A stretch of 64,000 bases of DNA, taken from contig OX465598.1 of assembly GCA_950022295.1 (NCBI GenBank), forward strand, positions 68,370,001-68,434,000, in the 5' to 3' direction. Positions 21,907 to 32,385 of this stretch are shown piece by piece; position 1 is the first letter of the stretch; the number at the start of each line of letters is the position of its first letter. This DNA comes from Bromus sterilis. Taxonomy: Eukaryota; Streptophyta; Magnoliopsida; Poales; Poaceae. Position numbers and translations under genes: made by a program. A model generated the notes under the pieces. The model was not told where the DNA came from. It made no database searches and saw nothing but the letters and a program-made list of their open reading frames with translations.

Positions 21907-21978
21907 GATGATGGCGAGCAGGATCTTCTGGTAGTGCGGGTAACGTTGTTGCGGCTTTGTGAGAAGGGTGCTGAGATA

Positions 21979-23036
21979 CTAGATTGGCCTTTGTATGCTC
22001 TGGATTTTGCCTTCTTCTGAGCGCTCGACGACGAGCACTGTGCTCACGACACTGCTGTGTGCTGCTATGTAGAGGTACAACTTCTCCCTTTCTTTAGGCA
22101 CCGCCAAGATTGGTGGGGTCGAGAGGGTTTTCTTTAGGTCTGCGAATGCATTGTTGGCTTCCTCGGTCCACTCAAATTTTTCTCCTTTTCTCAGCAGTTT
22201 GTAGAATGGTAAGGTCCTTTCTCCTAACCTGCTGATGAAACGGCTCAATGCTGTGAGTTTTCCTGTGAGCTGCTGCACTCCTCTGATGTTGGTTGGCCTT
22301 TGCATCTTGGCGATTTCTTGGACCTTTTCTGGGTTTGCTTCGATTCCTCGGGCAGAAACCATGTACCCGAGTAACTTTCCTGTTGGGACGCCGAACACGT
22401 ACTTTTTTGGGTTGAGCTTGATTATGTACTTGTTGAGGGCCGCGAATGTTTCACAGAGGTCGTCGAGTAGCGTGTTTGCGCTGTAGGTTTTGATGACAAT
22501 GTCGTCTACATAGACCTGGATGTTTCTGCCAATCTGGTCTCTCAAGCATGCTTGCATCATTCGCTGGTACGTGGCTCCGGCGTTTTTTAGGCCGAAGGGC
22601 ATTGTTTGATAGCAGAATACGCCGTAGGGGGTGATGAACGAGGTGTTCTCTTCATCTTCTTCCTTCATCCTGATTTGGTTGTATCCTGAGTATACGTCGA
22701 GGAAGGATAGGAGGTCGCATCTTGCTGTGGAGTCAATTATTTGATCAATTCTTGGCAGAGGGAAGTGGTATTTTGGGCAGTGCTTGTTGATGGGCCCATA
22801 GTCGACGCACATCCTCGGTACATCAGTGTCCTTTTTAGGGACTAGGACTGGGTTTGCTATCCAAGTTGCTTTCTTCGTATCTCGGATGAACTGTGCGTCG
22901 AGTAGTCGGTTGACTTCTTCTCCAATTCCTCTGCGCTTGGGCTCCGAGAATCGTCGCCGCGCCTGCTTTACTGGTTTGGTGTTTGGCTTGATGTGGAGCG
23001 CGTGTTCTGCAAATTCTCGCGGTATTCCGGGCATGT
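21979..23036 (-). pseudogene. Element F reverse transcriptase and RNase H
   Basis: Frame open to a stop at 21979. Motifs in order: DMPGIPREFAEHAL, RMCVDYGPINKHCPK, LLSFLDVYSGYNQI (first catalytic Asp), MPFGLKNAGATYQR, VYVDDIVIKT (YVDD-type active site), GKLLGYMVSARGIE, then the connection and the start of RNase H (PPILAVPKE). The N-terminal side continues at 24376-24473 across the solo LTR at 23037-24375. The residues read at 23037-23109 belong to that LTR. Confidence 0.85.
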
Positions 23037-24375
23037 TGATGTGCGAGGTAATGATAGTGATTTCTCGCCCTTCGTTGGTAAACCCCAAGTGGAAGGCGTG
23101 ATGTAGCACAACAGAAAACTTCCCTCAATAAAGATACCAAGGTTTGTCTCCAGTCGGACTCCGAAGATGATAAGTAGGTGTCAACGGCGCAACTGACGCG
23201 GACCTGCACACAGACACAAATAACTTTGTTCCCAACGAAGTTCAGAGAGGTTGTTAATCTCTCCGGTCTTGTTCTTCACAAAGGATCAAACACAAGGGAT
23301 AATGATAGCAACTGAAAGTAAAAGCAGAAAAGTAAATGAGCATGCAAACAATGATGAGGATATGGACTGGGATACGTGATGTTCACTAGTGATGTCTCTC
23401 TCCCAAAAGACGATAAAACTGCTATGCGAGGTAAAAAATTTACAGAAGGGCAATTGACTAGATTATGAACGCACCGCAATGCTAACTATGCTACAAAAGA
23501 AAGGAAGAGGCTCAAAAGCATGGGCGGAACGCCAAAATAAGTAGACCGAAATCCAACTGCATCTACTACTAATCATCCACCTTGAGATATCTATCCAGAA
23601 CATCTCGCTGGTATTAAGTTGCGAGCCCCACCCAAAGTGTAAACCCAAAGCAACGGACAACTGCATTAAAAAGAACTTTGCGTAAAGTAAACAATCCTTG
23701 CAACCGCGGTTACAAGCACCGTTGTTTTCCCCCTTGTGGCAACAGCACATCCCCTAGACTCATGTTTCTGTCACTCAAGCTAGTCATCAGGGGCATGAAC
23801 CCACAATCGAGCAAAACGTTCCCTCTTGGGGTTACTACCTACTACTTGGCCAAAGCAATAAACAGTAACGGAGAACATGCAAGAATTACTTAGGAACAAA
23901 AATATAAGAGATAAGAACCAAATATATTACTCAATCACAATCTGAACATAATTTCATAATCCATCAGATCCCATCAAACTCAGCATAGCAACAGCAGAAA
24001 TATTACAAAAGTGCCTCGATCATGTAGGGCATCTCACGAGGTCTAAACCATGAAGAACAAAGAGGGGAGGAGAACATCACATAGCTACTGATCACGGACC
24101 CAAGGTCCAAAGGAAACTACTCACGAGACATCCGAGAAGCATCCATGGTGGAGAGGTCGAGAGGAGACTCCCGGAGGTCGGCCCTCCCTCCGGCAGGCTG
24201 CCGGGAAGAGGTCTTCTGGTGCTCCCGAAAACAGGAACTGGCACTGAGGTGCACTGAGTTAATAGGTTAGTCCAAATATGATCAAAATTGTATGAAAGTG
24301 TATCTAGATCATAGCAATATCACACAAAACATGCATGGAGAAAGCAGAAATTATAGATACGTTTTGGACGTATCA
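23037..24375 (-). mobile_element. Solo LTR (A/B/C family) inside the F RT gene
   Basis: 1339 bp, minus orientation, flanked by perfect catgt duplications at 23032-23036 and 24376-24380. Removing it would leave the F reading frame continuous at the GDM/PGIP region. Near 24230 the LTR lacks about 300 bp of the GC-rich, TATA-bearing part present in the other solo LTR. Confidence 0.92.
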
Positions 24376-24473
24376 CATGTCGGCTGGGCACCAGGCGAAA
24401 ATCTTCCACTCTTCGCGAAGAAAGGTTATCAGGGCGGTTGCTTGCTCTTCTAGAAGGTGGGAATATACGCGGA
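24376..24473 (-). pseudogene. Element F RT, N-terminal fragment
   Basis: The minus frame reads LEEQATALITFLREEWKIFA and then the ADM that joins PGIPREF across the solo LTR. It ends at the boundary of element E, gcgga at 24469-24473. Confidence 0.75.
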
Positions 24474-25317
24474 TGATGTCTACGCACGCTTATATTCTTG
24501 TAGACTATGTTGGGCCTCCAAGCGCAGAGGTTTGTAGGACAGCAGCAGTTTCCCTCAAGTGGATGACCTAAGGTTTATCGAACTCAGGGAAGTAGAGGTT
24601 GAAGATGGTCTCTCTCAAGCAACCCTGCAATTAAGATACAAGAAGTCTCTTGTGTCCCCAACACACCTAATACAACTAGGAGTTGTATAGGTGCACTAGT
24701 TCGGCGAAGAGATGGTAAAATATGGGTGATAGGTGTGGCAAAGCAAGGTAATATAAATCTGTAATAAAAAGTGCAGCAAGCAAACATGTAACAAAAGTGA
24801 GTGCAAACGGTGTAACAATGGTGGAAACAAGGCCTAGGCTTCATACTTTCACTAGTGGCAACTCTCAACAACATTAACATAGTCTAATCACATGATATTT
24901 CCCATAAAACATGCAATGGAGACGCACTCGAAGGTCATTCCTTTGTGGTCAAGAGAGGACGAGAATTATGTAGGGCTACAAAAGCACACCTCAGAGTTCG
25001 TAGTTCTCAATCTATGGATTTCCCAATGTCACCGCGGCCATCCAAAGAGAGTACCACAATCACCACAACATATCTAAAGGATAGTCAAAGACTAGCACCA
25101 AAAGACTCTCACTCTTCAATCCACACACAAAAGAGGAAATCACTCATGAAAATATTCTTCTAATCCATCTGTAATAGACCAGATATCACCATGGTCTCGG
25201 GGATTATACTAGATAAGATCAATTGAGTACATCAATCCAATACATAGAAGAAGGGGAAACATCATGGGATCACCCTAGATTAACATAGCCAATGATTACA
25301 ACAAAGATCACATGATG
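24474..25317 (-). repeat. Inverted LTR arm of element E
   Basis: Reverse-complement copy of the U5-proximal LTR part. It starts TGATGTCTACGC at 24474 (the complement of an LTR end) and matches 25339-26170 and 43384-44214 in opposite orientation. Short open frames inside recur in the other copies only because the DNA is shared. The arms of the palindrome are each about 832 bp with few visible differences. Confidence 0.85.
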
Positions 25318-25338
25318 TTTCCCCTTCTTCTATGTATG
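25318..25338. other. Spacer at the palindrome centre
   Basis: About 21 bases starting TTTCCCCTTCTTCTATGTAT. They copy a piece that also occurs in the right arm at about 25386-25404, so the spacer is templated filler and not random sequence. Confidence 0.7.
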
Positions 25339-26170
25339 TTTGTTGTGATCATTGGCTATGTTAATCTAGGGTGATCCCATGATGTTTCCCCTTCTTCTAT
25401 GTATTGGATTGATGTACTCAATTGATCTTATCTAGTATAATCCCCGAGACCATGGTGATATCTGGTCTATTACACATGGATTAGAAGAATATTTTCATGA
25501 GTGATTTCCTCTTTTGTGTGTGGATTGAAGATTGAGAGTCTTTTGGTGCTTGTCTTTGACTATCCTTTAGATATGTTGTGGTGATTGTGGTACTCTCTTT
25601 GGATGGCCGCGGTGACATTGGGAAATCCATAGATTGAGAACTACGAACTCTGAGGTGTGCTTTTGTAGCCCTACACAATTCTCGTCCTCTCTTGACCACA
25701 AAGGAATGACCTTCGAGTACGTCTCCATTGCATGTTTTATGGAAAATATCATGTGATTAGACTATGTTAATGTTGTTGGGAGTTGCCACTAGTGAAAGTA
25801 TGAAGCATATGCCTTGTTTCCACCATTGCAATACTGTTTGCGATCACGTTTACTACTTGTTTGCTTGCTGCACTTTTTATTACAGATTTATATTACCTTG
25901 CTTTGCTACACCTATCGCCCATATTTTACCATCTCTTTGCCGAACTAGTGCACATATTCAACTCCTAGTTGTATTAGGTGTGTTGGGGACACAAGAGACT
26001 TTTTGTATCTTAATTGCAGGGTTGATTGAGAGAGACCAACCTCAACCTCTACTTCCCTGAGTTAGATAAACCTTAGGTCACCCACTTGAGGGAAATTGCT
26101 GCTGTCCTACAAACCTCTTCGCTTGGAGGCCCAATATAGTCTACAAGAATAGAAGCGTGCGTAGACATCA
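25339..26170 (+). repeat. Element E 5' LTR, U5 part only
   Basis: Matches 43384-44214 of the 3' LTR and ends GTAGACATCA. The first ~630 bp of the LTR (TGATACGTCCC start, GC-rich leader and promoter) are absent, replaced by the inverted arm. Confidence 0.85.
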
Positions 26171-26179
26171 AGATATTTT

Positions 26180-26197
26180 TGGCGCCGTTGCCGGGGA
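26180..26197 (+). promoter_or_regulatory. Primer binding site, tRNA-Asp type (element E)
   Basis: TGGCGCCGTTGCCGGGGA, nine bases after the LTR end, complementary to the tRNA-Asp 3' end. Confidence 0.9.
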
Positions 26198-26278
26198 GGT
26201 GAGTGCTTGAAGGTATATCTTTAGATCTTGCAATTAAATCTTTTCGTTTCTTGTTTTTATTTTCACTAGTTAGGCTTT

Positions 26279-26661
26279 ATGGAAAACAACAAAAATATTA
26301 CGAGAGAGCTTTATGAGCTCTACCTTGAGTTGGGACATGAAGTGTTTGAAGATAAAATCAAAAAGCCTATGGAGCTTTATTATTTGCATAACACTCATGA
26401 TAGTAGTAATGTTATTTGCATGTCTTCTTTGAATACTTTTGATACTAACGATATGCAAAGCCATAAGCTTGGGGATGCTACATTTTATGAAGATGATCTT
26501 TTTAGCCCCCCAAGTTTTGATGAGGAAATTTATTTTGATGATACTTTGCCTCCTATCTATGATGATTATTGTGATGACACTTATGCTATAAAGAATGAAT
26601 GTTTGGAAGTGTATCATGATAAGAATGATTCATGTGATAGCTATTTTCTTGAGTTTGCTCC
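26279..26661 (+). pseudogene. Acidic protein of element E, N-terminal part
   Basis: ATG at 26279, 109 bases after the LTR. The product starts MENNKNITRELYELYLELGH and is rich in Asp, Glu and Tyr (FDEEIYFDDTLPPIYDDYCD). It has no domain I recognise. Element D is inserted after codon 127 (target gctcc); the frame resumes at 39548. The apparent continuation to 26710 reads into D. The protein belongs to the same class as the B/C acidic protein but its N-terminal half differs. Confidence 0.55.
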
Positions 26662-26787
26662 TGATGACCCTCAACGTAGAGGGATCTATTGCAGTGTTTT
26701 CGATAAGTAAGAGTGTCGAACCCAACGAGGAGCAGAAGGTAGTAGCAAGTGACTTTGGTAAGGAGATAACTGCAAGCACTGAAAGAT
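26662..26787 (-). repeat. LTR end remnant of D2
   Basis: 126 bp identical in start to the D LTRs (TGATGACCCTCAACG) and ending after CACTGAAAGAT, where it is fused to RT-coding sequence. It keeps the outer U5 end used at integration. Confidence 0.85.
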
Positions 26788-28364
26788 TTGAGAGAAGCCT
26801 GAATACCCGTGAAAGTGGTCTTCTCTTGATCGGCAGTGTTAACATGAATTTGAGAGAAGCCTGAATACCCGCCAAGATAGCAAAAGTGGGTGTTTTTGGA
26901 CAGCCTCTCAAGCATTTGATCAATAAAGGGCAGCGGGTAGTGGTCCTTCCTGGTTGCCTTGTTCAACTTCCTGTAATCAATACACATTCTATATCCAATA
27001 ATAATTCCCTAAGGTATTAGTTCATTCTTATCATTAGGAACCACAGTTGTCCCTCCTTTCTTAGGAACACAATGAACTAGACTTACCCACTTACTATCGG
27101 CTATAGGGTAAATAATACCTGCGGCTAGAAGCTTGAGGATTTTGGTCCTCACAACATCCATCATCTTTGGGTTCACCCGTCGTTGATGGTCAACAACAGG
27201 TTTAGCATCGGGCTCGAGGTTGATAGTATGTTGACAGATAGATGGACTAATTCCCTTAAGGTCATCAAGGGTATAGCCTATTGCACCACGGTGTTTACGA
27301 AGTACTTCCAATAATCTCTCTTCTTCATATCCTGAAAGGTTAGAGTTGATAATAACAGGATATACTTTATTTTCATCTAAATAAGCATACTTGAGCGTAT
27401 CGGGAAGAGGTTTGAGATCAAACACTGGGTATTCTTTTGGTTTGGATAGAATTCCTAAAGGTTCAACCGGGAGGTTGTGCTTCAGGATAGCAGGTTGGCT
27501 CAAGAAGATTTCATCAATTTCATTTGTTTCCTGCATATGAGTATCATTCTCGTGGTCCTCCATGTATTTCTGCAAAGGATCATTATGGGGAATAGCAATA
27601 GAAGCAATACTTTCAATAATTTTATCATCAATAGGTAATTCAGTATCACGAGGCTGCTTGGAAATCTTAGAAAAATTAAATTCATATGGCTCACCATTGA
27701 ATTCAACAGAAACTTTACCTTTCTTGCAATCTATAATAGCTCCACAAGTTCTGAGAAAAGGTCTACCAAAGATAATAGGACAAAAACTATCTTGTACTGA
27801 ACCAAGTACAAGGAAGTCGGTAGGATACTTTACCTTTCCACATAAGACTTCAACATCTCTCACAATCCCAATAGGAGAGATAGTAGCTTTGTTTGCAAGA
27901 TGAATAGTAACATCAATCTCTTCGAGTTCACTGGGTGAAATCTCAGTCATGATCTCTTGATAAAGCGAATAAGGAATCACGCTAGCGCTTGATCCCAGAT
28001 CGCATAGCCCGTAATAATTGTGATCTCCTATTTTAACAGATACAACTGGTGTACCTGAAATTGGGCTCTTATTCTTGGCTGTGACAATGTTAGTTGAAAC
28101 AGCACAAAAATTTATAATAGAATTTGAAACATCATTAGTAACTAAATCTTTAACCATAGCAACTTGAGGATCGACTCTGATCTGGTCCTCAGGTTCGCCT
28201 ATTCTTCTCTCACTTTTATTTATGATGCATGTCACAAAAGAGTGCTCCCTTATTCTTGAAGGAAAAGGGGGTTGTTCATATATAACTGCAGGCAAAATAG
28301 GATCAGCAACGTGAATATCAATAGGCACTTCTTTGAAAGGCTTATGGTACTGATCCTTCTTCAT
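26788..28364 (-). pseudogene. D2 truncated pol: protease and partial RT
   Basis: ATG 28364 opens 451 codons to a stop at 27009, with the aspartic protease motif CDLGSSASVIP at about residue 121 and the start of RT (CQHTINLEP, GIIYPIADSKWVS, VPKKGGT). After one stop the frame continues with MCIDYRKLN to about 26880. There the motif reads YLGGYSGF, so the first catalytic Asp is replaced, and the gene ends at a rearranged junction with LTR sequence. RNase H and integrase are missing. Confidence 0.85.
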
Positions 28365-28394
28365 CTTAGAAGAATCAACATGAGAGGAAAAATT

Positions 28395-29153
28395 CTAACA
28401 AAAATCAATCATTAGATGGGAATCCAGACCAATCTTAGAGCAAAAGGTATTAAAATAATCAGTTTTCACATAGCTCTCAATATAATCATGCTCATACTTT
28501 ATAGCAGGTTCAATACCTTTATCGATTTCCCAATCTTCAGTATTCTTCTGGATCCTTTCGATGAGATCCCATCTTTCTTCAACGCTCTTTGTCTGAAATA
28601 CCACGCTAGAGGAGGCATCCAGCCTTTCCTTGTCCTGACAAGAAAGCATGGCATAAAAATTTGTAAGTATAATATCTTTGGGGAGCTTATGGATAGGACA
28701 TTTGAACATTAGGGACTTAAGCCTCCCCCAAGCTTGAGCGATGCTCTCTCCTTCGCGGGACCTAAAGTTATAGATGTAATTCCTGTCTCGATAAACTTCA
28801 TGAAGAGGGTAAAACTTTGTATAAAAGAGAGACATAAGCTCTTCCCAATTAAGAGAATGTGAGTTATCGAGGAGCTTATACCAATCTGCAGCTTTGTCTG
28901 TAAGTGATACAGAGAATAATTTCTTCATAACAAACTCCACTGACACACCTGCAAGCTTGAATAATGAACATAGCTGTGATAAATATAGCAAGTTTTCACC
29001 TGGATGTCTGTCTCCTGCATAGCGATTAGCTAAGACATAATCGATAATACCAGATGGTATCTTATCAGGCACAATTTCAGTAGGGTCAGGAGTAACCACC
29101 TTAGTTGTGGGGAGGCTCCCCAAGAACAACGATCCAATAGTAGGGGTGTCCAT
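28395..29153 (-). CDS. D2 gag
   Basis: 252 codons from ATG 29153 (MDTPTIGSLF) to TAG 28395. The frame is open upstream to 29216 but without ATG. The Athila-type gag core is visible: FSVSLTDKAADWYKLLDN, LNWEELMSLFYTKFYPLHE and FRSREGESIAQAWGRLKSL. It forms the capsid-like particle. The stop is in the same frame as pol, ten codons before the pol ATG at 28364. No CCHC zinc knuckle is visible. Confidence 0.8.
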   Translation of the reverse strand: MDTPTIGSLFLGSLPTTKVVTPDPTEIVPDKIPSGIIDYVLANRYAGDRHPGENLLYLSQLCSLFKLAGVSVEFVMKKLFSVSLTDKAADWYKLLDNSHSLNWEELMSLFYTKFYPLHEVYRDRNYIYNFRSREGESIAQAWGRLKSLMFKCPIHKLPKDIILTNFYAMLSCQDKERLDASSSVVFQTKSVEERWDLIERIQKNTEDWEIDKGIEPAIKYEHDYIESYVKTDYFNTFCSKIGLDSHLMIDFC

Positions 29154-29234
29154 AAGGACTAAAGCAGCAACAGCAAAACTAAAACAGAAATATAAAAACC
29201 TTCTTACCAGCTTCACTTACTAATAGCGCTACAC

Positions 29235-29252
29235 TCCCCGGCAACGGCGCCA
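29235..29252 (-). promoter_or_regulatory. Primer binding site, tRNA-Asp type (D2)
   Basis: The plus strand shows TCCCCGGCAACGGCGCCA, the complement of the tRNA-Asp-type site, 12 bases from the middle LTR. Confidence 0.9.
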
Positions 29253-29264
29253 GAAAACGTAGCT

Positions 29265-30783
29265 TGATGACCCTCAACGTAGAGGGATCTATTGCAGTGT
29301 TTTCGATAAGTAAGAGTGTCGAACCCAACGAGGAGCAGAAGGTAGTAGCAAGTGACTTTGGTAAGGAGATAACTGCAAGCACTGAAAGATAACTTTTTAG
29401 GGGTTTTCTTGGTATAAGCGACAGGATAGTAAAAACGAGCAAAGTAAAAGATACTGGAGAGTAACGAGTGGCCCAATCCTTTCTAAGCAAAGGAGAGGCC
29501 TAGCAACTGAACTTATAAAAGCTAAAGTGTTCTTGAGGACACACGGGAGAGGTAGTCATGTGCTTTCTCCATATTCCGTATCGGTACTATGTGCTGTGTT
29601 GATAAGTGTTGAGTGGGTGGATCTATGCTAGTACACCTTCTAGACTAAGATAAGTGCACTCTTATGATTAAACACCTTGCAAGCATCCGCAAATACAAGA
29701 TAGTAATTAAGGCAAAAGCCTAACCATAGCAATACGATCGGTGATCCATTGTTCCCTTGTGCAAAAGCGTGCAAACTGGGGTTTAGGTTTCTGTCACTCC
29801 GGCAACCCACCGTAAGCATTCTTTATACACAATGCATTCCCCTAGGTCCTTGATAAGGCGAAGTGTTGAGTGTTCGACTCACACAACACAACTAGGAAAA
29901 TAACAACACAACTTAAATATCAACCAACACATATTACTTCAACATCATATGACTACTAACAACTAGACTTCTCCCATGTCCTCAAGAACTAAAGTAACTA
30001 CTCACAAGACATAAAAGAGATCATGATCAGTGGGGATAAATAGATGATAAACAATCTGAACACAATAATATTTCTCCAACAAAACTCAATAGCATTCACC
30101 ACAAAGTAGTAATCAACACCGATAGAGTAGAGAGGATATATAGTACGGATTACAACACGAGTTGCAATTGTGAGACAAGATTGGATGGAGATGGAGATGG
30201 TGCTGATGATGGGGATGATGTTGATGATGATCTCGATGATGCCCGTGACGATGGTGATGACGATGGCGACGATCTCCCCTTCCGGGAGGTGATCTCCCCG
30301 GCGGAATCTTCCCGCCAGAGATGGCTTTTCTTCTCTGTAGGTTTCCGCCACGGAGCGGCGGCGGAACTCCGGAAACTCTCCTCTCTTTAGGGTTTTCGGA
30401 CGACGAGGGGTATATAGGCCAGAGGGGGGAGCCGGGAGTGGCCCCGGGGGTCCAGGCGCCCTCCCGGCGCGGCCAGGGGTGGGGCCGCGCCAGGTGGCCG
30501 CCTGGGCACCCCGTGGCCCCCCTCTGGTTGATCTTTTGCGTGCCTTCGTGATCCTTCTGGAAAACAGACTCCGTCGATTTTCAGGTAATTTGGAGGTGTT
30601 CTTCTTCAGCAACTCAGCTTCCACTTTTTACCGCTGAATCCTGCGTCTGCTGCTTCGGCACCTGAAAGTTGCAAAATTTGTAAAATAAGCCAAAACAACA
30701 TAAGAATTGCATCATATCATGAAATATATCAATGAATAAGAAAGAAATACTATATAAAATAGTGATGCATTTTGGACGTCTCA
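29265..30783 (-). repeat. Middle LTR of the D array
   Basis: 1519 bp, shared: 3' LTR of D1 (PPT on its right) and 5' LTR of D2 (primer site on its left). It starts TGAGACGTCC on the minus strand, where the outer LTR has TGATACGTCC. TATATA is at 30411-30416. A GAT-rich stretch at 30181-30270 looks like a trinucleotide repeat; the frames there are not genes. Confidence 0.9.
30411..30416 (-). promoter_or_regulatory. TATA box, middle D LTR
   Basis: The minus strand reads CCTATATACCCC; the same site is at 39170-39175 in the outer LTR. Confidence 0.6.
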
Positions 30784-30794
30784 ACTCCCCCAAG
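30784..30794 (-). promoter_or_regulatory. Polypurine tract of D1
   Basis: The minus strand reads CTTGGGGGAGT directly before the middle LTR. Confidence 0.7.
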
Positions 30795-32335
30795 CTTAGA
30801 CCTCGCTTGTCCCCAAGCGAATACTGAGCTCGGTAAACCTGTCCACAAGTTTAGAGAGTGAAGTGTCGATAAATAAAATACGGACAAGAAGAATCAAGGT
30901 TCCTTCATCAAACTCAAGCATCCTCAACAGCAACCTCAACTCATAAGGCCCTTATGAGAAAGTAATAACAATTATAATCAAAAGTAGGGTTGAGGAAACT
31001 CATCAAATTATGGCAAACATAACCTTGGTCAAAGGACAACTAGAAACAATTTGAAGCTTTTGAAAGGACATGTTAATAGTCATGAAGTGCAAATGCTAAC
31101 ACAAAGGAAGATGCTCGCTAGGCAAAAGCTTTCGCAACAACTCACTTATCAAAAGATAATGTCAACAAGGATATGGCATGGCAAAACTTAATGCAGCTTT
31201 ATATGGATGAATCCTCATCAACATCAAAAGTCTGTTCTCTTAGCGAAAAGAAGGAAGTAGGACAACTGACTCAACATAAAGGTGGAAGAAAGGCCTTGTT
31301 AAGGGCAAGCAGGGAAAACTCATGTGCTATCCTTAAATCAAATAGAATAAAAATAGATTTTGGGGCGGTGCATAGTTTGTCAACGAATGCTAATAGATAG
31401 CTCAATTACTTCTCAAGATGGACAAGTTTCGAGGAACGGCTCCCAAGCGAGGAAGATCACATCCCCTTAATCTCTTTTGTTTATCACTGCCAAAGTTTCT
31501 GATTTCTCATAGACCAAGCGTGAAGGAGGGTTTGTTTGTTATATTATCTTTCGATCTGGGCGCACCCATGCCAGTTCCTCCTCGTATTATGGGTTTGCAG
31601 ATTAGACATGCAATCCCGGGGTAAAACTTGTCCAACTTAAGAAGATCATGAATTACCTACTACTTCCTCATGAGCTAAACAAGAGGCACAAAACGGAAGA
31701 TTTTGAACATTTAAGGATAACACATAAATTCTATACTTATAGGAGTGGTAGGGGAATACCACGAATAGGAAGGTAAGGTGGACTCATATGGAAGATAATG
31801 GTTTCAGGGTATGGATGCACAAGCAGAAATCTACTTGGCAAAGAGTTTGGCTAGCAAAGGCTTGAGAGAACAGACAATTGATGCTAATTTAGAAGCAAAA
31901 CATATAAGGCATAAACATTAAGGTAAGCATAACACATCAAGTTGTCTTCCTTGTCAACATAACACTTCAAGCATAATAACATAAAGGTTTTGGCTATGTC
32001 GCTACTTGAGAAAACATGCATGTTGTCAAGACCAAAGCTACGTTTGCCAAAATTAAATAAAGTTTTCAAAGCCATACCTGATATAAGGTCAATACTCCCC
32101 ATAAGAATCGTCATATGATGCCGATTGCGTGAAGAGAATACCAAGTGCAGCGAAGGAACTAATAGACTTCTCATTAATATTCCATTATAGACGACTCCAC
32201 ACTCACGGATACAATCTCTCCACAGGCGGAGTGATAGACCTCAATGCAAACACCTATTTCATATATTAAACTCCCTAGACATGATACGACTCTACTTGAC
32301 TCTAAAAGACTAAGATAAAGATGAAGATACCGGGC
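30795..32335 (-). other. D1 3' non-coding internal region
   Basis: 1.5 kb between the two PPT-like motifs. I see no credible ORF; short frames such as 31173-31400 lack support. Confidence 0.5.
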
Positions 32336-32346
32336 ACTCCCCCAAG
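32336..32346 (-). repeat. Internal PPT-like motif of D1
   Basis: The minus strand reads CTTGGGGGAGT, identical to the PPT at 30784-30794, about 40 bases after the stop of the coiled-coil ORF. Confidence 0.6.
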
Positions 32347-32385
32347 ATTGGAACAAGCTGAGGGGATGCCATTACCCGAGGAGAT

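Larger units (their letters stand above)
14831..24473 (-). mobile_element. Element F: Tat/Retand-clade Gypsy element, 5' part beyond the window
   Basis: A minus-strand element inserted in B. In element sense (right to left) the window shows RT, RNase H, a second RNase H-like domain, integrase, a long 3' region with a 71-bp minisatellite and an antisense B3-like gene, the PPT and the 446-bp 3' LTR. Two solo LTRs (17370-18994 and 23037-24375) interrupt it. At 24473 element E begins; gag and the 5' LTR are not visible. Clade assignment rests on the integrase and RT motifs, the extra RNase H and the long 3' region with accessory ORF, all known traits of Tat elements. Confidence 0.75.

Noticed and set aside
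24584..25163. Recurring 60-98-codon frames also at 25481-26060 and 43525-44089
   Set aside because: Copies of the same LTR sequence in three places; not conserved as proteins.
24474..26170. Inverted repeat as a large MITE or foldback transposon
   Set aside because: The arms are LTR sequence, the right arm is followed by a primer binding site, and the matching LTR is present at 42757-44214.
30181..30390. Asp/Gly-rich frame in the D LTR (also 38916-39149)
   Set aside because: Product of a GAT-rich trinucleotide tract in the LTR leader; no evidence of coding.
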